NCBI GenBank assembly: GCA_022494885.1 | Contig: JAGVSM010002670.1 | Location: forward strand, 1 to 64,000 | DNA length: 64,000 nucleotides | Direction: 5' to 3' | Source: Micrasema longulum | Lineage: Eukaryota > Arthropoda > Insecta > Trichoptera > Brachycentridae | Shown here: one piece after another, positions 10,999 through 21,849 of the stretch | How the letters are laid out: every line of letters begins with the position of its first letter | Position numbering within the stretch: position 1 is the first letter of the stretch | Notes under the pieces: generated by a model | What the model was told of the DNA's origin: nothing | The model's input: only the letters and a program-made list of their open reading frames with translations | The model's database searches: none | Position numbers and translations under genes: made by a program

Positions 10999-11605
10999 GA
11001 TACATGAAACAGATCAAGATCTAAAACGATGTTGTTCAGCATAGCAGTAGGCCCTTCCAACAGGCATAACCATCGGCAAGTTGGTTCTGTATATCGGAAT
11101 ATGGAACAATCTATGCTGACGCTGTCTTAGGTAATTATCAGGAACATACAAACCAATGCTCATAATGATCTCAGGATTATCGACAATACCGCGCAACAAC
11201 CGATAAAAATGTGTACTGAAATACACATTCCTTCTTATCTCTAAACCGTTGTTGCCTAGCATACCCTAGAGAAACTTGGTCGGATAGAGCCAAGGATAAC
11301 ACCGACACTCTTATTTTGGATTTTCTCTATCATAAAAGAGTAGTTCATTTTAAGTAGACCCCAAATCATCGAGCCACTCTTGAGTCTACTTCGCACCAAG
11401 GAGTTGTAAAGAGTTCTAAGTACGCGGGTATTTTCGAAAACCCTGGCAGTACGCAGAACGAATCTTAACATCTCCATGCATTACCACTAATTGTCTCTAT
11501 GTGTTCATGAAATTTCAAGGTGCCCACAAATCTAACGCCCAGATCATTGACATTCGATGTTCGAAGCAGATTCTAGTTATTCATTTTGTAGCAAAAAAAT
11601 AGAGT
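10999..11605 (-). pseudogene. Jockey-type LINE, reverse transcriptase C-terminal remnant
   Basis: On the minus strand, upstream to downstream, it reads NVNDLGVRF..LKFHEHIETI, then MLRFVLRTARVFENTRVLR, TLYNSLVRSRLKSGSMIW and IEKIQNKSVG (11477-11256). In a neighbouring frame follow LEIRR, FYRLLRGIVDNPEI, VPDNYLRQRQHRLFHIP and RTNL (11262-11014). This is the thumb and C-terminal tail order of Jockey-clade LINEs, as known for that family. At least one frameshift and several stops show it is dead. It ends close to a family A piece at 11638. Confidence 0.8.
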
Positions 11606-11637
11606 TTTTTGGCCCTGCTGAAGGACGTGACTTGATG

Positions 11638-11735
11638 TTAAAACATAGGCGGAATGATTAATGCTACACAGAGTGTATAGTAGCCACTTAAACCAGCCAA
11701 TGACAGATCATAAGACTTGCAATCCATTATTATGT
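11638..11735 (-). repeat. dispersed repeat family A, fragment
   Basis: AATGCTACACAGAGTGTATA, then GTAGCCACTTAAACCAGCCA and TGACAGATCATAAG, match the reverse of 37380-37450. Confidence 0.7.
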
Positions 11736-11814
11736 TATGTGTTATTTTGACTAAAGATAAAACATAATTCTTTACGTATTTACCCAAGCAACCAAAATCT
11801 AAAATTTCGGCAAT

Positions 11815-12125
11815 GCGGCTTCCTCCATTGCTCGTATGACCGCTGTTTCGCTTTCCCTGCTTTTCTCACTCGGAAAGTATTGTATCGCGATTCACGGCCG
11901 CCGAGAGGCGCTCACAGCGCACCTGTACCATACAAATCACTAGAGACGCCCGGAATGAGAATTTATTTTCAGTTTACAATGGGCTTTGTGTATCGGCCCT
12001 GCCCGTGGACAGATGCATGGTGCTTTATTCTATTTCAATTCATTCCCATTACATGTAAATTTTTCCTACGTAGCTACAAACATACAAATATACATAATTC
12101 CAGCGACACTGGGCGGTGCCAGCGA
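11815..12125. promoter_or_regulatory. GC-richer patch of unknown role
   Basis: It includes TATCGCGATTCACGGCCGCC and GAGGCGCTCACAGCGCAC near 11882-11925. An 83-codon open frame on the plus strand (11880-12131) has no recognisable motif. It could be a regulatory patch, an exon or an old repeat. Confidence 0.2.
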
Positions 12126-12439
12126 CATTAAATCTCTTAAGTTCTAGACGATTTCACGGGATTTATCCAAGAATATATTAGCATGTTTTAATTCTAAGCA
12201 TTTTTATATTTTGCACGTAAAAATTTATGCGGTTTTTTATTGTTTGAATCGCTTATCCATGGCGTGGTTTAAAGACATTGCGTTTTTTTACAACACTGGA
12301 AATCTTTAGATCATAATTTAGAGAACGTAAATCACATTTATTTGTGCTAATTTTGCTTTTAAAATACTGTTTTACAATACGCCCTCAAAATGAGTGATTA
12401 TTTACTGTTGGTGATTTTTTACGAATAAGAAACAAAACA

Positions 12440-12730
12440 TTAATCTTGTTTATAATCTTAAATTTGATTTGATTTGATTGATTCCCTTCACCGTAGACAT
12501 CAAACATTAATAAAATGTATATTTTTTAACCAAAGTAATTCATTTTTTCGTCCTCCGCTAGAATACTGTACTCATATTTGGTCACCTCACTATAATGTAA
12601 GTATTAATAGACTAGAAAGAGTTCAACAATTTTTTTTAAAACAGGTCGACTACCGGTTAAACATCAACTTCTCTAACTCTGCTGAAAGTATGCAGTACCA
12701 TAAAATAAGCTCTCCTAAAAATTAAAAAAT
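12440..12730 (+). pseudogene. Jockey/CR1-type LINE, reverse transcriptase thumb fragment
   Basis: The frame at 12474-12725 contains FRPPLEYCTHIWSPHYN, then INRLERVQQFFLK. This matches the LEYxxxIWSPxxxxxxxxIERVQxxFxK block that follows the polymerase domain in many insect LINEs. It begins after a (TTTGA)n run at about 12461-12480 and ends without the C-terminal tail. No catalytic core is present. Confidence 0.75.
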
Positions 12731-14276
12731 AATGTAAGACCACTTATTTTTATACAAATTATTGAATTATAAAAAGACTTCAATTCCGTGTGCCATCTAG
12801 ACTGATAACAAAATATTATTTTGTACACAAAAAACGTGTAGACAAACTATTTGAAACAATCTACAATATCTAGAATATGCGACCAAAACAATGGATTTAC
12901 CGAGGCTGATTTGTGACAATGTATGTAAATTTAGGTCAAAAATCATAGAAATTTTGAGAGAAGCAGATATTTAGCTTTATTATCATTGACATATTTTTTC
13001 ATGTCTTTGCTTTTGCATTTGTTATATTTATCATAATTCAAATTATTTTATGAAGTGTAAACAATTTTTTTGGTCATAGCGTGAGTGTCCTACACTAATA
13101 TACAAAGAAAATGTCGATATTTGTGTACATACTGTTTGTTTACCCAAAAAAATTAAATTATAAATTGTGTGTCTGTCTAGAATACAAATTATAATTGTTC
13201 GCTTATTATTTAACACGTTACTACCTCTCTTAGTGAAAAAAATGTGAAAGGAGGGCGTTCGTTTTACATTTTTTCCCAATTTTAGTTTTTTTTTTTTTTT
13301 TACCTTTATAAACATAGGTACTGTATAAACAAGTATTTTAGTAATTATTGCATTTTGTGTTATCTGAAAAAAAAATATTTGCATATTAAAATGATAGGTT
13401 TTTTTTGTTTTATTTAAAACATTATTCTTTTTTTATGTTTTTAAATTCCGTTGGATAGCGTTTATTATTTTTGTAAAATAAGACGTAATCTTGTTGTGTT
13501 CCTTTCATACGTAAATTACTGAATACTGTTAGTGAATCAGACAAAGAATGTGGCCAGCCCGAAATACTTAATCTTATTACGAAAATCTTTATTACTATAT
13601 TATTTCGGTAACAGTTGATTTAAGATAACTCCACATGACTTCAATAATAAACGTTGTTCATTAATACGACATCATTAAAAAGTTCATCACAACGATGATG
13701 GCTCGTAATGAAATGGAAATCATTCACAGATCCGCTTTTCATAGTGTAGATACATCAGCTTCATATTTTATATTTATGGGTTTCCTTTTTTTACACTAGT
13801 AGTGTATTTAATTTTAATAAAAAAAACATTTAATGTGCAGATAATTGGTAGAATTCCATATTAAATTTTTGTTGGGTATCCAAAATAAAACTGTAAAATA
13901 AAGCGAACTGCACATAGAAAATAAAGGCTTTAGACTTAATTTGTCAGAACAATTAGAAACAATAAAAAATGACAATTACCCGGCGAATATTCTCATAAAT
14001 GAACAGTTAAACCTAGTTAGTTCACCTTTGCTTATTTTTTTCAATAAACAAAAAACTTAATTATTTGTTATTATAATCTTGTTATTATTAATTTGTTATT
14101 TTGTATGATGTATAATAAACATATTATATACGTACTCAATATACAAAAAAAAATTATATCCCTACTCAATAAATGAAAAAACAGCATTCCTTTATTAATT
14201 AATGAAATTAAAACAAAATAATTGAATCTGAATGTATTTCTACCTTAGTTGACATTGAACATAAATTTTAGTTATA
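12731..14276. other. AT-rich DNA, nothing supported
   Basis: Poly-T and poly-A runs and short chance frames only. I see no repeat match within the window. Confidence 0.55.
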
Positions 14277-14716
14277 TCTTCTTCTTCTTACGGTGCCTTG
14301 TCAGGTTCCCCCGACGTTGGCAATCACTACAGCAAAAGCCTCTTGGTCCTGCGCTACTTTCATATTCCGCAGCCAGGACAACTGCTTATTGGACGTTCTC
14401 GCCATAGTGATTCCTAAGAAAAGATGACCAAAGTGGTTTCCCGTTGCCTTCTCTGGTGGATTTTCCTGTCGGGGTTACCTTCCCTTAGCTGGTTGGTTCT
14501 GGTTTAGAGGCGCCAGAATCTCGCCTATCATTATCTTGTTATCTGCTGTAATCCCACCGTTATGAGTGTGATTCATTGCTCAGGGTTTGCGCCGTGAACT
14601 AGTCAGTAGTGTTGCAGGTGGAATGCAACTGGGCGTTTGCAGCAATTTATGGAATCACACCGTCGAGCAAGATGTGACTCACTGCGACCCTACTGACAGT
14701 TTGAACCACTTGAAGT
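14277..14716 (-). mobile_element. RTE-like 3' module with (GAA)n tail
   Basis: This is a sharply bounded, more GC-rich block. On the minus strand it contains GAGAAGGCAACGGGAAACCA followed by CTTTGGTCATC, and it ends in AAGAAGAAGAAG. The GAAGGCAACGGGAAACCACT string is close to the 3' region of RTE-type elements such as BovB, as I remember it. No open frame was found, so this may be a 3' UTR fragment or a derived SINE. Confidence 0.5.
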
Positions 14717-14724
14717 TATATAAA

Positions 14725-15391
14725 TGAAACCTTTATTTAGGCACTTAATTATTGTATATGTATTTATACGTTATATTGTCTCATCCATAATACATGAAAA
14801 TTATATAATATAAATAAAAAGCCTATTTAATTCAATATAACACTAACATGGAGTTTCAACTATTTATTAAAATAAAATTTTGTAAAAAAAATCAATATTA
14901 TGATCCTATAACTATTTTTATTTTAAAGCTGCGCTCCTACAAATATTTTAAATGATGCAAGACTTTCCCAATATACTCATAATGTACCTTATAAAATGTA
15001 CTCAGTTTATTCTTATTGACTTTTTATTGTGCTACTTTTCTTGGTATACATAAAAATCTTCAATACTTGTGAAATACTCCCATAAACTATAAACACTATT
15101 TGGCACCTATAGTATTAAATAGCAATTATTGTTCGTACGAGTATGTAAGTTGTAAACTATGTTTGATAATGTCCTAACAAGACGAAATGCGTCACATTAA
15201 AAAAAAAAAAAAGTAGAAATAACTCCAATAAAAGTGTTCTATTTTGGAAACCTTGCCAAATTTTAAAATAATTTCATTTAAATAGAGATTATTTTTGTAT
15301 GATCATTTTTTCAGAGATCTTTTTTCACGGAGAATATTTGCGTCACTCGTGCTAAATTTGATAACTGTATTTATGTAATTAGTCGTTAAAA
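14725..15391. other. AT-rich DNA with one degenerate hammerhead-like relic
   Basis: GTCCTAACAAGACGAAATGC followed by GTCACATT at about 15169-15196 resembles the start of the motif at 33088-33126. Otherwise nothing is supported. Confidence 0.3.
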
Positions 15392-15455
15392 ATCATCGTC
15401 ATGTCCCTAATAGCACCGGGTGGTGTATGAGGCACTGTATTGTCAAACAGAATGC
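15392..15455 (-). mobile_element. SINE 3' end fragment
   Basis: CATCGTCATG, CACCGGGTGGTGTATGAGGC and ACTGTATTG follow the reverse of the SINE 3' end, with the terminal CACC/GGTG hairpin still visible. Confidence 0.5.
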
Positions 15456-16010
15456 TTCGTATCTCGATCATCTGCTACAAAAAGGTAAGGTGCTCAGTCT
15501 TATGGGTAGTCTACACGACAGCGACATGCCTGCACAGTATTGTTTGCACAAATTATACGAAACCCCGTGCCTTGTCCATACGATGCAGACAAGCACGTGC
15601 CAACCTCAGTCCTCGATTGATCTTCGACATTGATGATGATGCTTATTTGTGTAAAGTTTTTGTTTATTACTCGTTAGTAAAAAAAAAACGATTGTGTACA
15701 TAATTTTTCTTATTACGGTCGGATTACTTTTGATCTTTTACGAGGCCGGTAACAATTTTTGCAATTATAGTAAATTCAGTTAGAACTTGTAACGAATAGC
15801 ACCCCACATCAGACATGATGTTACTTACTGACTAGATAAAAATGTATCTGGACCGAGCAGCAGAAAGACTGAATGAAGACTGAAGAACACAGCTCGAACC
15901 CCTTTACGCGCACTACAAATACTGTACGGTATTTTTGTCGTGCGTATCAAATGCACGTATAGAAGGCACTTTACTTCGAGTGCCAGTCCAATAAAATATT
16001 ACAATATTAA
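15456..16010. other. no supported feature
   Basis: Two overlapping chance frames of 68 and 87 codons lie near 15427-15703. Neither has a recognisable motif. Confidence 0.4.
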
Positions 16011-16042
16011 ATCATCATCATCATTTCCTTTCTGCGTCTAAT
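16011..16042 (-). mobile_element. SINE tail half (split copy)
   Basis: ATCATCATCATCATTTCCTT and TCTGCGTCTAAT form the reverse of the SINE 3' tail. The rest of the same SINE resumes at 16241. Confidence 0.75.
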
Positions 16043-16240
16043 TTATTTGTTTATTTATTTTACAGAAATAAACAGTCAACAATGATTAAATAACATAATA
16101 AAAATAAGATTTAAAGACAGACCAGCAAAGTTTTAAATTAAAAATCTAGATATAAAAATGGGGTAGTTTGTTGGTAGCGTGTTTTCGTGTATTTGTATGA
16201 GAGTAAGTGTAGAGTTGTGAGGGTGTGTATTTGTGTGATA
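16043..16240 (-). mobile_element. A/T-tailed insertion splitting a SINE
   Basis: About 198 bp starts TTATTTGTTTATTTATTTTA. That fits the complement of a LINE-type A-rich tail, with the insert in minus orientation. It lies exactly between two contiguous parts of one SINE copy. The insert carries no recognisable coding remnant. Confidence 0.55.
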
Positions 16241-16346
16241 GTGCATAGTGCACTGCATTGGTACACCAATCGCCGCGCATGTTGATATTTTTTATGTTAC
16301 ATGAAGGTAGGATGATCAGTCTTACGCTTCAGGTACCAGTCCAGGG
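16241..16346 (-). mobile_element. SINE body half (split copy)
   Basis: GTGCATAGTGCACTGCATTG, GTACACCAATC, GATGATCAGTCTTACGCTTC and AGGTACCAGTCCAGGGAC continue the copy broken at 16042. The tRNA-like head is missing. Confidence 0.85.
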
Positions 16347-16660
16347 ACAATTTTTGTTACAATTTGTTTTTTGTATCACAACAGACTAGGAGACCCAATT
16401 ACAGTGGTGAATTACAACAATCAGTGTAAGCACACAATTCGAATCATGATTTTGCGTAACCTCCCCAGTAATCGAAGTCAAAATGTCAAATGCGCCAACT
16501 TCTACTCTACGAGGCGAATTTATCTCCATTAGCTTTCTTTCTTCGGGATTTTTTTCTGAGAGTAACTATGGAGTCAAAAACTGGATTCTAATCCTATTTT
16601 GAGCATTGAACTGTATTCTTCATCTGTCCAGACACGGAGAAGAAAACTATCTCCTTGTTT

Positions 16661-16896
16661 CTTTTTTCGCACCGAATGGTGAATACGGCACTGCATTAGT
16701 ACACCAACATCAGTATATATGGTTTAATGTTGTTACATGTAGTAAGATAGTTACTCTTACGCTCAGTCTAAGGAGTGTGACGTATTCTTGCGTAAAACAC
16801 CTTGTTCAATCAATATTGCATGTCAACTTTGTCGGGAATCAAACCCAAAACCTCTTGCATGGCAAGCAAGCCATTTGACCACTAGGTGCGAGGCGG
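16661..16896 (-). mobile_element. SINE, full span but diverged
   Basis: The order on the minus strand is complete. The head GCCTCGCACCTAGTGGTCAA is followed by the B-box region GGTTTGATTCCCGACA. The body and the 3' CACC/GGTG hairpin come next, and the ATG tail is lost. Several indels mark it as old. Confidence 0.85.
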
Positions 16897-16944
16897 ATAA
16901 AAAAATACCTCCACAATTAAAAATTGGAATCAAGCCATGTTGTA

Positions 16945-17631
16945 CTGCCGTCATAAGAAAGAAGGACGCGTGTAATATTTTTTTTGAAAATGGGTTAAAT
17001 ACATATTCGGAATCAGGAAACAAATACGCATCTACTAAAAATACATCTATATTTCTAAAATAACCAAAACCCAATTATTTTCACTTATAAATGAGACTTA
17101 ATTGCAAAAAGTCTTGAAGATTACTAAATTTTAAAGGCTGTTCTGACTTTTATAAAATTATTAAAGACTGATTAAAATACTCACTTTTTTTTATCTACTC
17201 TATTCCGTTTTTAAAAACATCTGAAACGAATGTACCTTCTCGTTTTCAACTAAATTTAAGATCTGCTGGTAATTTAAAAGTTAATTGATCAAAAGTCTAT
17301 TTTATTTAGTTGAGTAGAATCAATTGACATATTAACACTATAAAAGAAAGACGTTTACTTAATTCCTAAATAAAAAGGGCGTTTCTATCTAGAAACGTCT
17401 TTTCATTAAAGTGTAACATATTTTCTTGTATTGTTTATTTACAGTTACATTTATTAATATTAATATATATATACCGTTAGGGCATACCATAGTACAAACT
17501 ATCGCATAATAATATACGTATTTTTTGTAGTATTTTTCACACAGCGAATTTTTCAATCTCTGAGTTGCAAAATATATATTTTCTCCATTTTAGGTTTTAT
17601 GTAGAAACGTCCTTCTTTCTTATGACGGCAG
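16945..17631. mobile_element. non-autonomous DNA transposon with 24-bp perfect terminal inverted repeats
   Basis: The left end, CTGCCGTCATAAGAAAGAAG.. (16945-16968), is the exact reverse complement of 17608-17631. TA precedes the left end (16943-16944), and TA lies 2 bases beyond the right end (17634-17635), close to a Tc1/mariner-type TA target. The 687-bp interior is AT-rich. It repeats the subterminal TAGAAACGT/ACGTTTCTA theme near 17380-17400 and 17602-17610, and has no transposase frame. It is probably a MITE or a deletion derivative. Confidence 0.8.
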
Positions 17632-17635
17632 TGTA

Positions 17636-18135
17636 GTATAGACCGGTAATAAGAACCTAGGACTTTTAACATATTAATCCTGTTTTTGTCACAATGTAAT
17701 CAAGTTGCTTTTGTTTTGGATTAATAATTATATTAGTTTTTTACTTACTGATAAGACATAATTTTGTATCGTTTCACTAGTTGAAGCAAATGATGTCCAC
17801 AAACAGTCGTCCTTGTCAGGTCCCCCTCCGCTTAATTCTGGTATAAATTATTATTGCTAATTAACTGTACGCAGTCAAAAATGCAAAAGGTCTTTGTACA
17901 TTTGAAAAGCAGCAAATACACATTTTAAGCGTACTCTAGGGTTTCCAAAACGACAATTGATATGAAAAATATCTCAGGAGGGACAAAGGAAATATTTTTT
18001 TTATAAATACATTATCCTTGAAAAGGGAATTATTGATGAATATTGGCTGGTTGAAATGATTTCTTTGAACACTGCATATCATTTACCATTCTGCCTAATA
18101 CTTGTGATTTCCACATCACCGAAATTTTCTGAAGC
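17636..18135. other. no supported feature
   Basis: Mixed AT-rich sequence with no gene or internal repeat match. Confidence 0.45.
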
Positions 18136-18137
18136 TG

Positions 18138-18385
18138 TTTATTTATTTATTAATTCAAAATTAAACTCGTTTTAATATTAATAAGCTTATTAAGGCTTTT
18201 TAGTATGTACTCGTGTCTAGCCATAATAATGAACAGTAAAAAATACCTAGTCAAATTAATTCGATTATAATGACATGTGAAACAATAGAATAACAATCCA
18301 GAAAAACGAGGTATAAGTAATAAATAATAAAATTTCAAAGAATTCAATGTTAAAAATATAATCAGAAATAAATATTAAAATATAA
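18138..18385 (-). mobile_element. LINE 3' end, copy 1 of a pair
   Basis: It begins TTATTTATTTATTAATTCAA. It shares CTTATTAAGGCTTTTTAG, GCCATAATAATGAACA, AGAATAACAATCCAGAAAAA and TAATAAATAATAAAAT with 23050-23300 in the same order and orientation. The A/T tail suggests a minus-strand LINE 3' UTR. No coding part remains. Confidence 0.65.
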
Positions 18386-18621
18386 TTTTTACAACTTTAG
18401 ATTTAAACGAAATCAAATATACAAAATAATAGTTTCATTAAAATCAACAAAATAATTGTAAAATAGAGGAGTATAATAAATCTGTGTTTTATACTTCCTC
18501 ATGGGCAATAGTTGTCGACGTTTTGATTATTTTTCCCCAATATTATTTATTTATGCAACCAATTATTCCTTTATCTAGGTATAGATATCAAAAAAAAAAA
18601 ATCCTTTCATCTCTTTTATTC

Positions 18622-18665
18622 TATTAGTCTACAAATATTTGGACATACTCAAAATATTATCGATT
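18622..18665 (-). repeat. family A fragment
   Basis: TAGTCTACAAATATTTGGAC and ATACTCAAAATATT match the segment seen at 7333-7368 and 32938-32975. A further scrap of the same segment lies at about 19398-19435. Confidence 0.5.
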
Positions 18666-18884
18666 GGTATTATTAATTATTTATTTTTTGCTATCCCCTC
18701 AACAAATCGCAACGAATGTCAACAAAAAATTACAATTGACATAAATAAAAACAACCCAGCATTTTTCCATTGACACTTACGTAAAACTTGCAATATTTCA
18801 CTTCCTCATCAATCAGGGTATGCTATGCACCATTCTATTCCTGGATTAGCTCCTGCGCCATTTTTCAGAGTTCACTTCACTGTT

Positions 18885-19180
18885 TTTATTCCATTACGTG
18901 GGGGCCGGATGTGGCACCGTGTACTGTAGTAACATTGCAGTGACGTCACATCCGGAAGTTGGTGCTCAGCTGATCGATGTTGCCAGTTCGCTTCCATTAG
19001 CGGGTGACTTTTTCAACTTCCGCTATGAAAAAAATGACTCGCAGATTCAGCGGCCATATTCTCCGCCCATTGCATTGGCAGGATGCGGAAGGAAAGGAAA
19101 AACACATTTTAAACTCGTTTCCGGCTTTCAAACTGGAAACCCTTTAAAATCATTTCCAGGTTTAAAACTTAAATAAAAAA
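18885..19180 (+). other. GC-richer block with CRE-like site and A-rich end, probable repeat
   Basis: This bounded, more complex block contains GTGACGTCACATCCGGAAGT and a 92-codon frame (18898-19176) with no recognisable domain. It ends in AAATAAAAAAAG. The sharp edges and A-rich end suggest a retroposed element, but an enhancer with CRE and ETS-type motifs is an alternative. I do not recognise a protein. Confidence 0.3.
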
Positions 19181-19199
19181 AGCTAGTTTATATTGATCA

Positions 19200-20690
19200 T
19201 TGATTTTTATCACTTTATAACGTTTGAAAACACCAGGAAATTAAATTCTCAATCCACGTAAGTATATTTGCTGTCGTAACCATAAATCTTTTGTTTTTTA
19301 AAGGTTGTATCTATTTTAAACAAATAATTAAAATATCGAATAACGATTTGTTTTTTTTTTTTATTCTTTATAATGGAGATGAAATTCAGTATTTTGGTTA
19401 CAAATATTTGGACAAATTCAAAATATTGTGAACAATTTTTAAAAATTAAGATAATATTTTGTGTCAATACTCGAAAGCTATTTAAGTTTTATTTTTCTTC
19501 TAAAGGGTTCAAAGGTCCAAATATTTCTTTTTATTGATTTGAATAATTTGTTAATTTCATTTATTCCATCAAAATTTTGAATGTGTAAAAAGATTAAATA
19601 GTGGCCAATAGACAAACCCTCATTTTTTTTAACGTATTTTTTTTTTTTTTTTTTTTATTTATAACGCTTAAATAAACTACATCAACAGGATAAGGAAAAA
19701 AGCAACTTTGGTAAAACTCAAATTTACGTAATTAACCTGCGCTTTGTGAACGGCCAATTATGGTCGCAAGCCTCAATAGCATGGAATGCTCTCCAAAAGA
19801 AGAGCAAGACTATGGAAAATGAGATTTGTTTCTGAGAAACTTTAAATTTGTCGGTATTTTTTAAATAATTTAAAAATAAAGCCTTACTATTATGATAACC
19901 AAATAAATGACATATTTCAATGAAAAGTTTTATTTTTTAATCGAAAAACCTGACAATATTCATATCATGAAAAATATTGTAAATAGATTTATTTGATTTT
20001 TCAAAAGATTTTATAATAAATCTTACCTCAGTCTTGAATCTCTGTATATGCCTGTGCAGTAGGTTGTTGTACATTTTCAGTCTGATATTTAGCAGTCGAG
20101 ATTTTATGATGTTTGGAAGTGAGAAGTAAAATTTAATTTGATGTTTCATCAAATCAATTAAAATAAATATATTACCACAATATTTATATTTTAAGTGAAA
20201 TTCATACTTAAACAATAAATAAAAGTATATTTGTTTGATAATAGTTAGAAAATAATTTACAATTGAATTAAAAAAACATCCATCAAAAAAATTATTGAAA
20301 TTTGTTGCAAACCGGTAATAACAGTGACACAACTCAAAATACTATTTTTTACAGTTACACACACATACACTCGCACTATCAGTAAACGAACAAAAATTCC
20401 CAAAAACAAAGGCATGCCTTTAAGTTCACCTATTTGTTCCATACAATAATAATTTACATATATATATTATTTTTTTAAACCAAAAGTCATAGTTATTAAC
20501 AATACATAAAGAATAACAACAATTGACAAGTCTAGATTTGGGATTCATATAAGAACAAAAATATAAAAAAACAAAACGTACAGCTCACAAGGAGTGAAAG
20601 GAAGTGGGATGAGAAAATAGGGAAGGAAGAGAAGAAGATTAAATAGTAAGTAAATACAAAACAATGAAAAAAGAAATAAAAATGTAAATA
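19200..20690. other. AT-rich DNA, nothing supported
   Basis: Long poly-T runs near 19345 and 19635. The 131-codon minus-strand frame at 19937-20332 is F/I/Y/N-rich, as expected of AT-rich noncoding DNA, and is not supported as a gene. Confidence 0.5.
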
Positions 20691-20694
20691 AATG

Positions 20695-20785
20695 TACACA
20701 CACAACATACATACACATACATACATACACATACATACACATACATATACACACATGTTCATGCATATATATATACAGATACAAT
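20695..20785. repeat. (CATA)n / (CACATA)n microsatellite
   Basis: Alternating ACATACATACACATACAT units run from about 20697 to 20757 and grade into a (TA)n run. Confidence 0.9.
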
Positions 20786-20789
20786 GGCA

Positions 20790-21720
20790 TAATGATTATT
20801 GTGCTACTCGAATGTGAGTAAAAAAATATGTTAAACATTTACGTTTTTGATTTAAGGGCAACACAAAGAATCATTCCGTTAATATTAAATCTATTCGTTA
20901 ATGAATTTTATTCAGGAATATTTCTGCATATTAAACTAAAAAATGCCAACTTAAGACTTGAGCTGTTATAATCGCTCAGGTGCGGTAAACTTAGGTATTA
21001 TGTTTTTTTTTACGACCACAAACATCCGAAATTTTACTATCTGTTTTATCAGAACAATGTACATAGATTTTTCTTAAAAATTCGCAAGTAATTTAAATTA
21101 TTCATTGCGAACACAATTTTACGAGAGGTATTAAATATTCTGTAAAGTTTCTTCGCTCAATCGATTTTTACGGTGCATATTTTACAGTCAAGTGCAAAGG
21201 ATGACAGACAACGTGATGTCGTGAACTTTTTACGATCCTCGGGGATCATGTCGTGGAAAAATGCTTTCTTGGTTAAAATATACATTGTCATTGGGATTTT
21301 TTATTTTGTTTTCTTACACTACTTTTTACATATTTTCGAACTGAAATATATTAGTGTCATCTTACAACACTATGTATTGTTATTTTTACTTAATTCTCAC
21401 CTTTACCCGCAATTGTTTCTTTATTTTCCTAAATTTTAGATTACAATTTGCATTGTGCTACGTTGAGTTCAAAATTTAAGTTACAAACACGGATTTTAAA
21501 ATGTATGTTTAAAAAAACAACTTAAATTATTTCTTTTCCATCAGTTTTACTTTGTAATTGTTTGTGTTCCTTATTTTTTAAATATTTTTATAAGTTGTAT
21601 TTTTTATTTGCCCTGGATATATATTCCCGTGCTGAACTTAATTTAAATTCAATTTAATGAATAATGAATAACAAACGACGTTTTTATAAGGTTTTTTTTT
21701 TATAGTATAATAAATATTTA
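20790..21720. other. AT-rich DNA, nothing supported
   Basis: Only chance frames were seen. Confidence 0.5.
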
Positions 21721-21724
21721 TATG

Positions 21725-21845
21725 AAACTAGCCAATATCAGCTGATAAGCCCTGTAAATACCTAGACCACAATATTCATTTCTCCTTACCTAACCTTAAA
21801 GAAGGCTGAGTACCGGAATACTATCTCTCGGGCAAATGAATTGTA
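21725..21845 (-). repeat. family A fragment
   Basis: AACTAGCCAATATCAGCTGA, TAAGCCCTGTAAATACCTAG and ATTCATTTCTCCTTACC match the reverse-orientation copies at 7210 and 42630. Confidence 0.6.
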
Positions 21846-21849
21846 AAAC

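Noticed and set aside
19937..20332. 131-codon minus-strand ORF
   Set aside because: F/I/N/Y/K-rich composition expected from AT-rich noncoding DNA, with no motif.
20532..20838. Cys/Tyr/Val-repeat ORFs
   Set aside because: They translate a CATA-type microsatellite and neighbouring AT-rich DNA.
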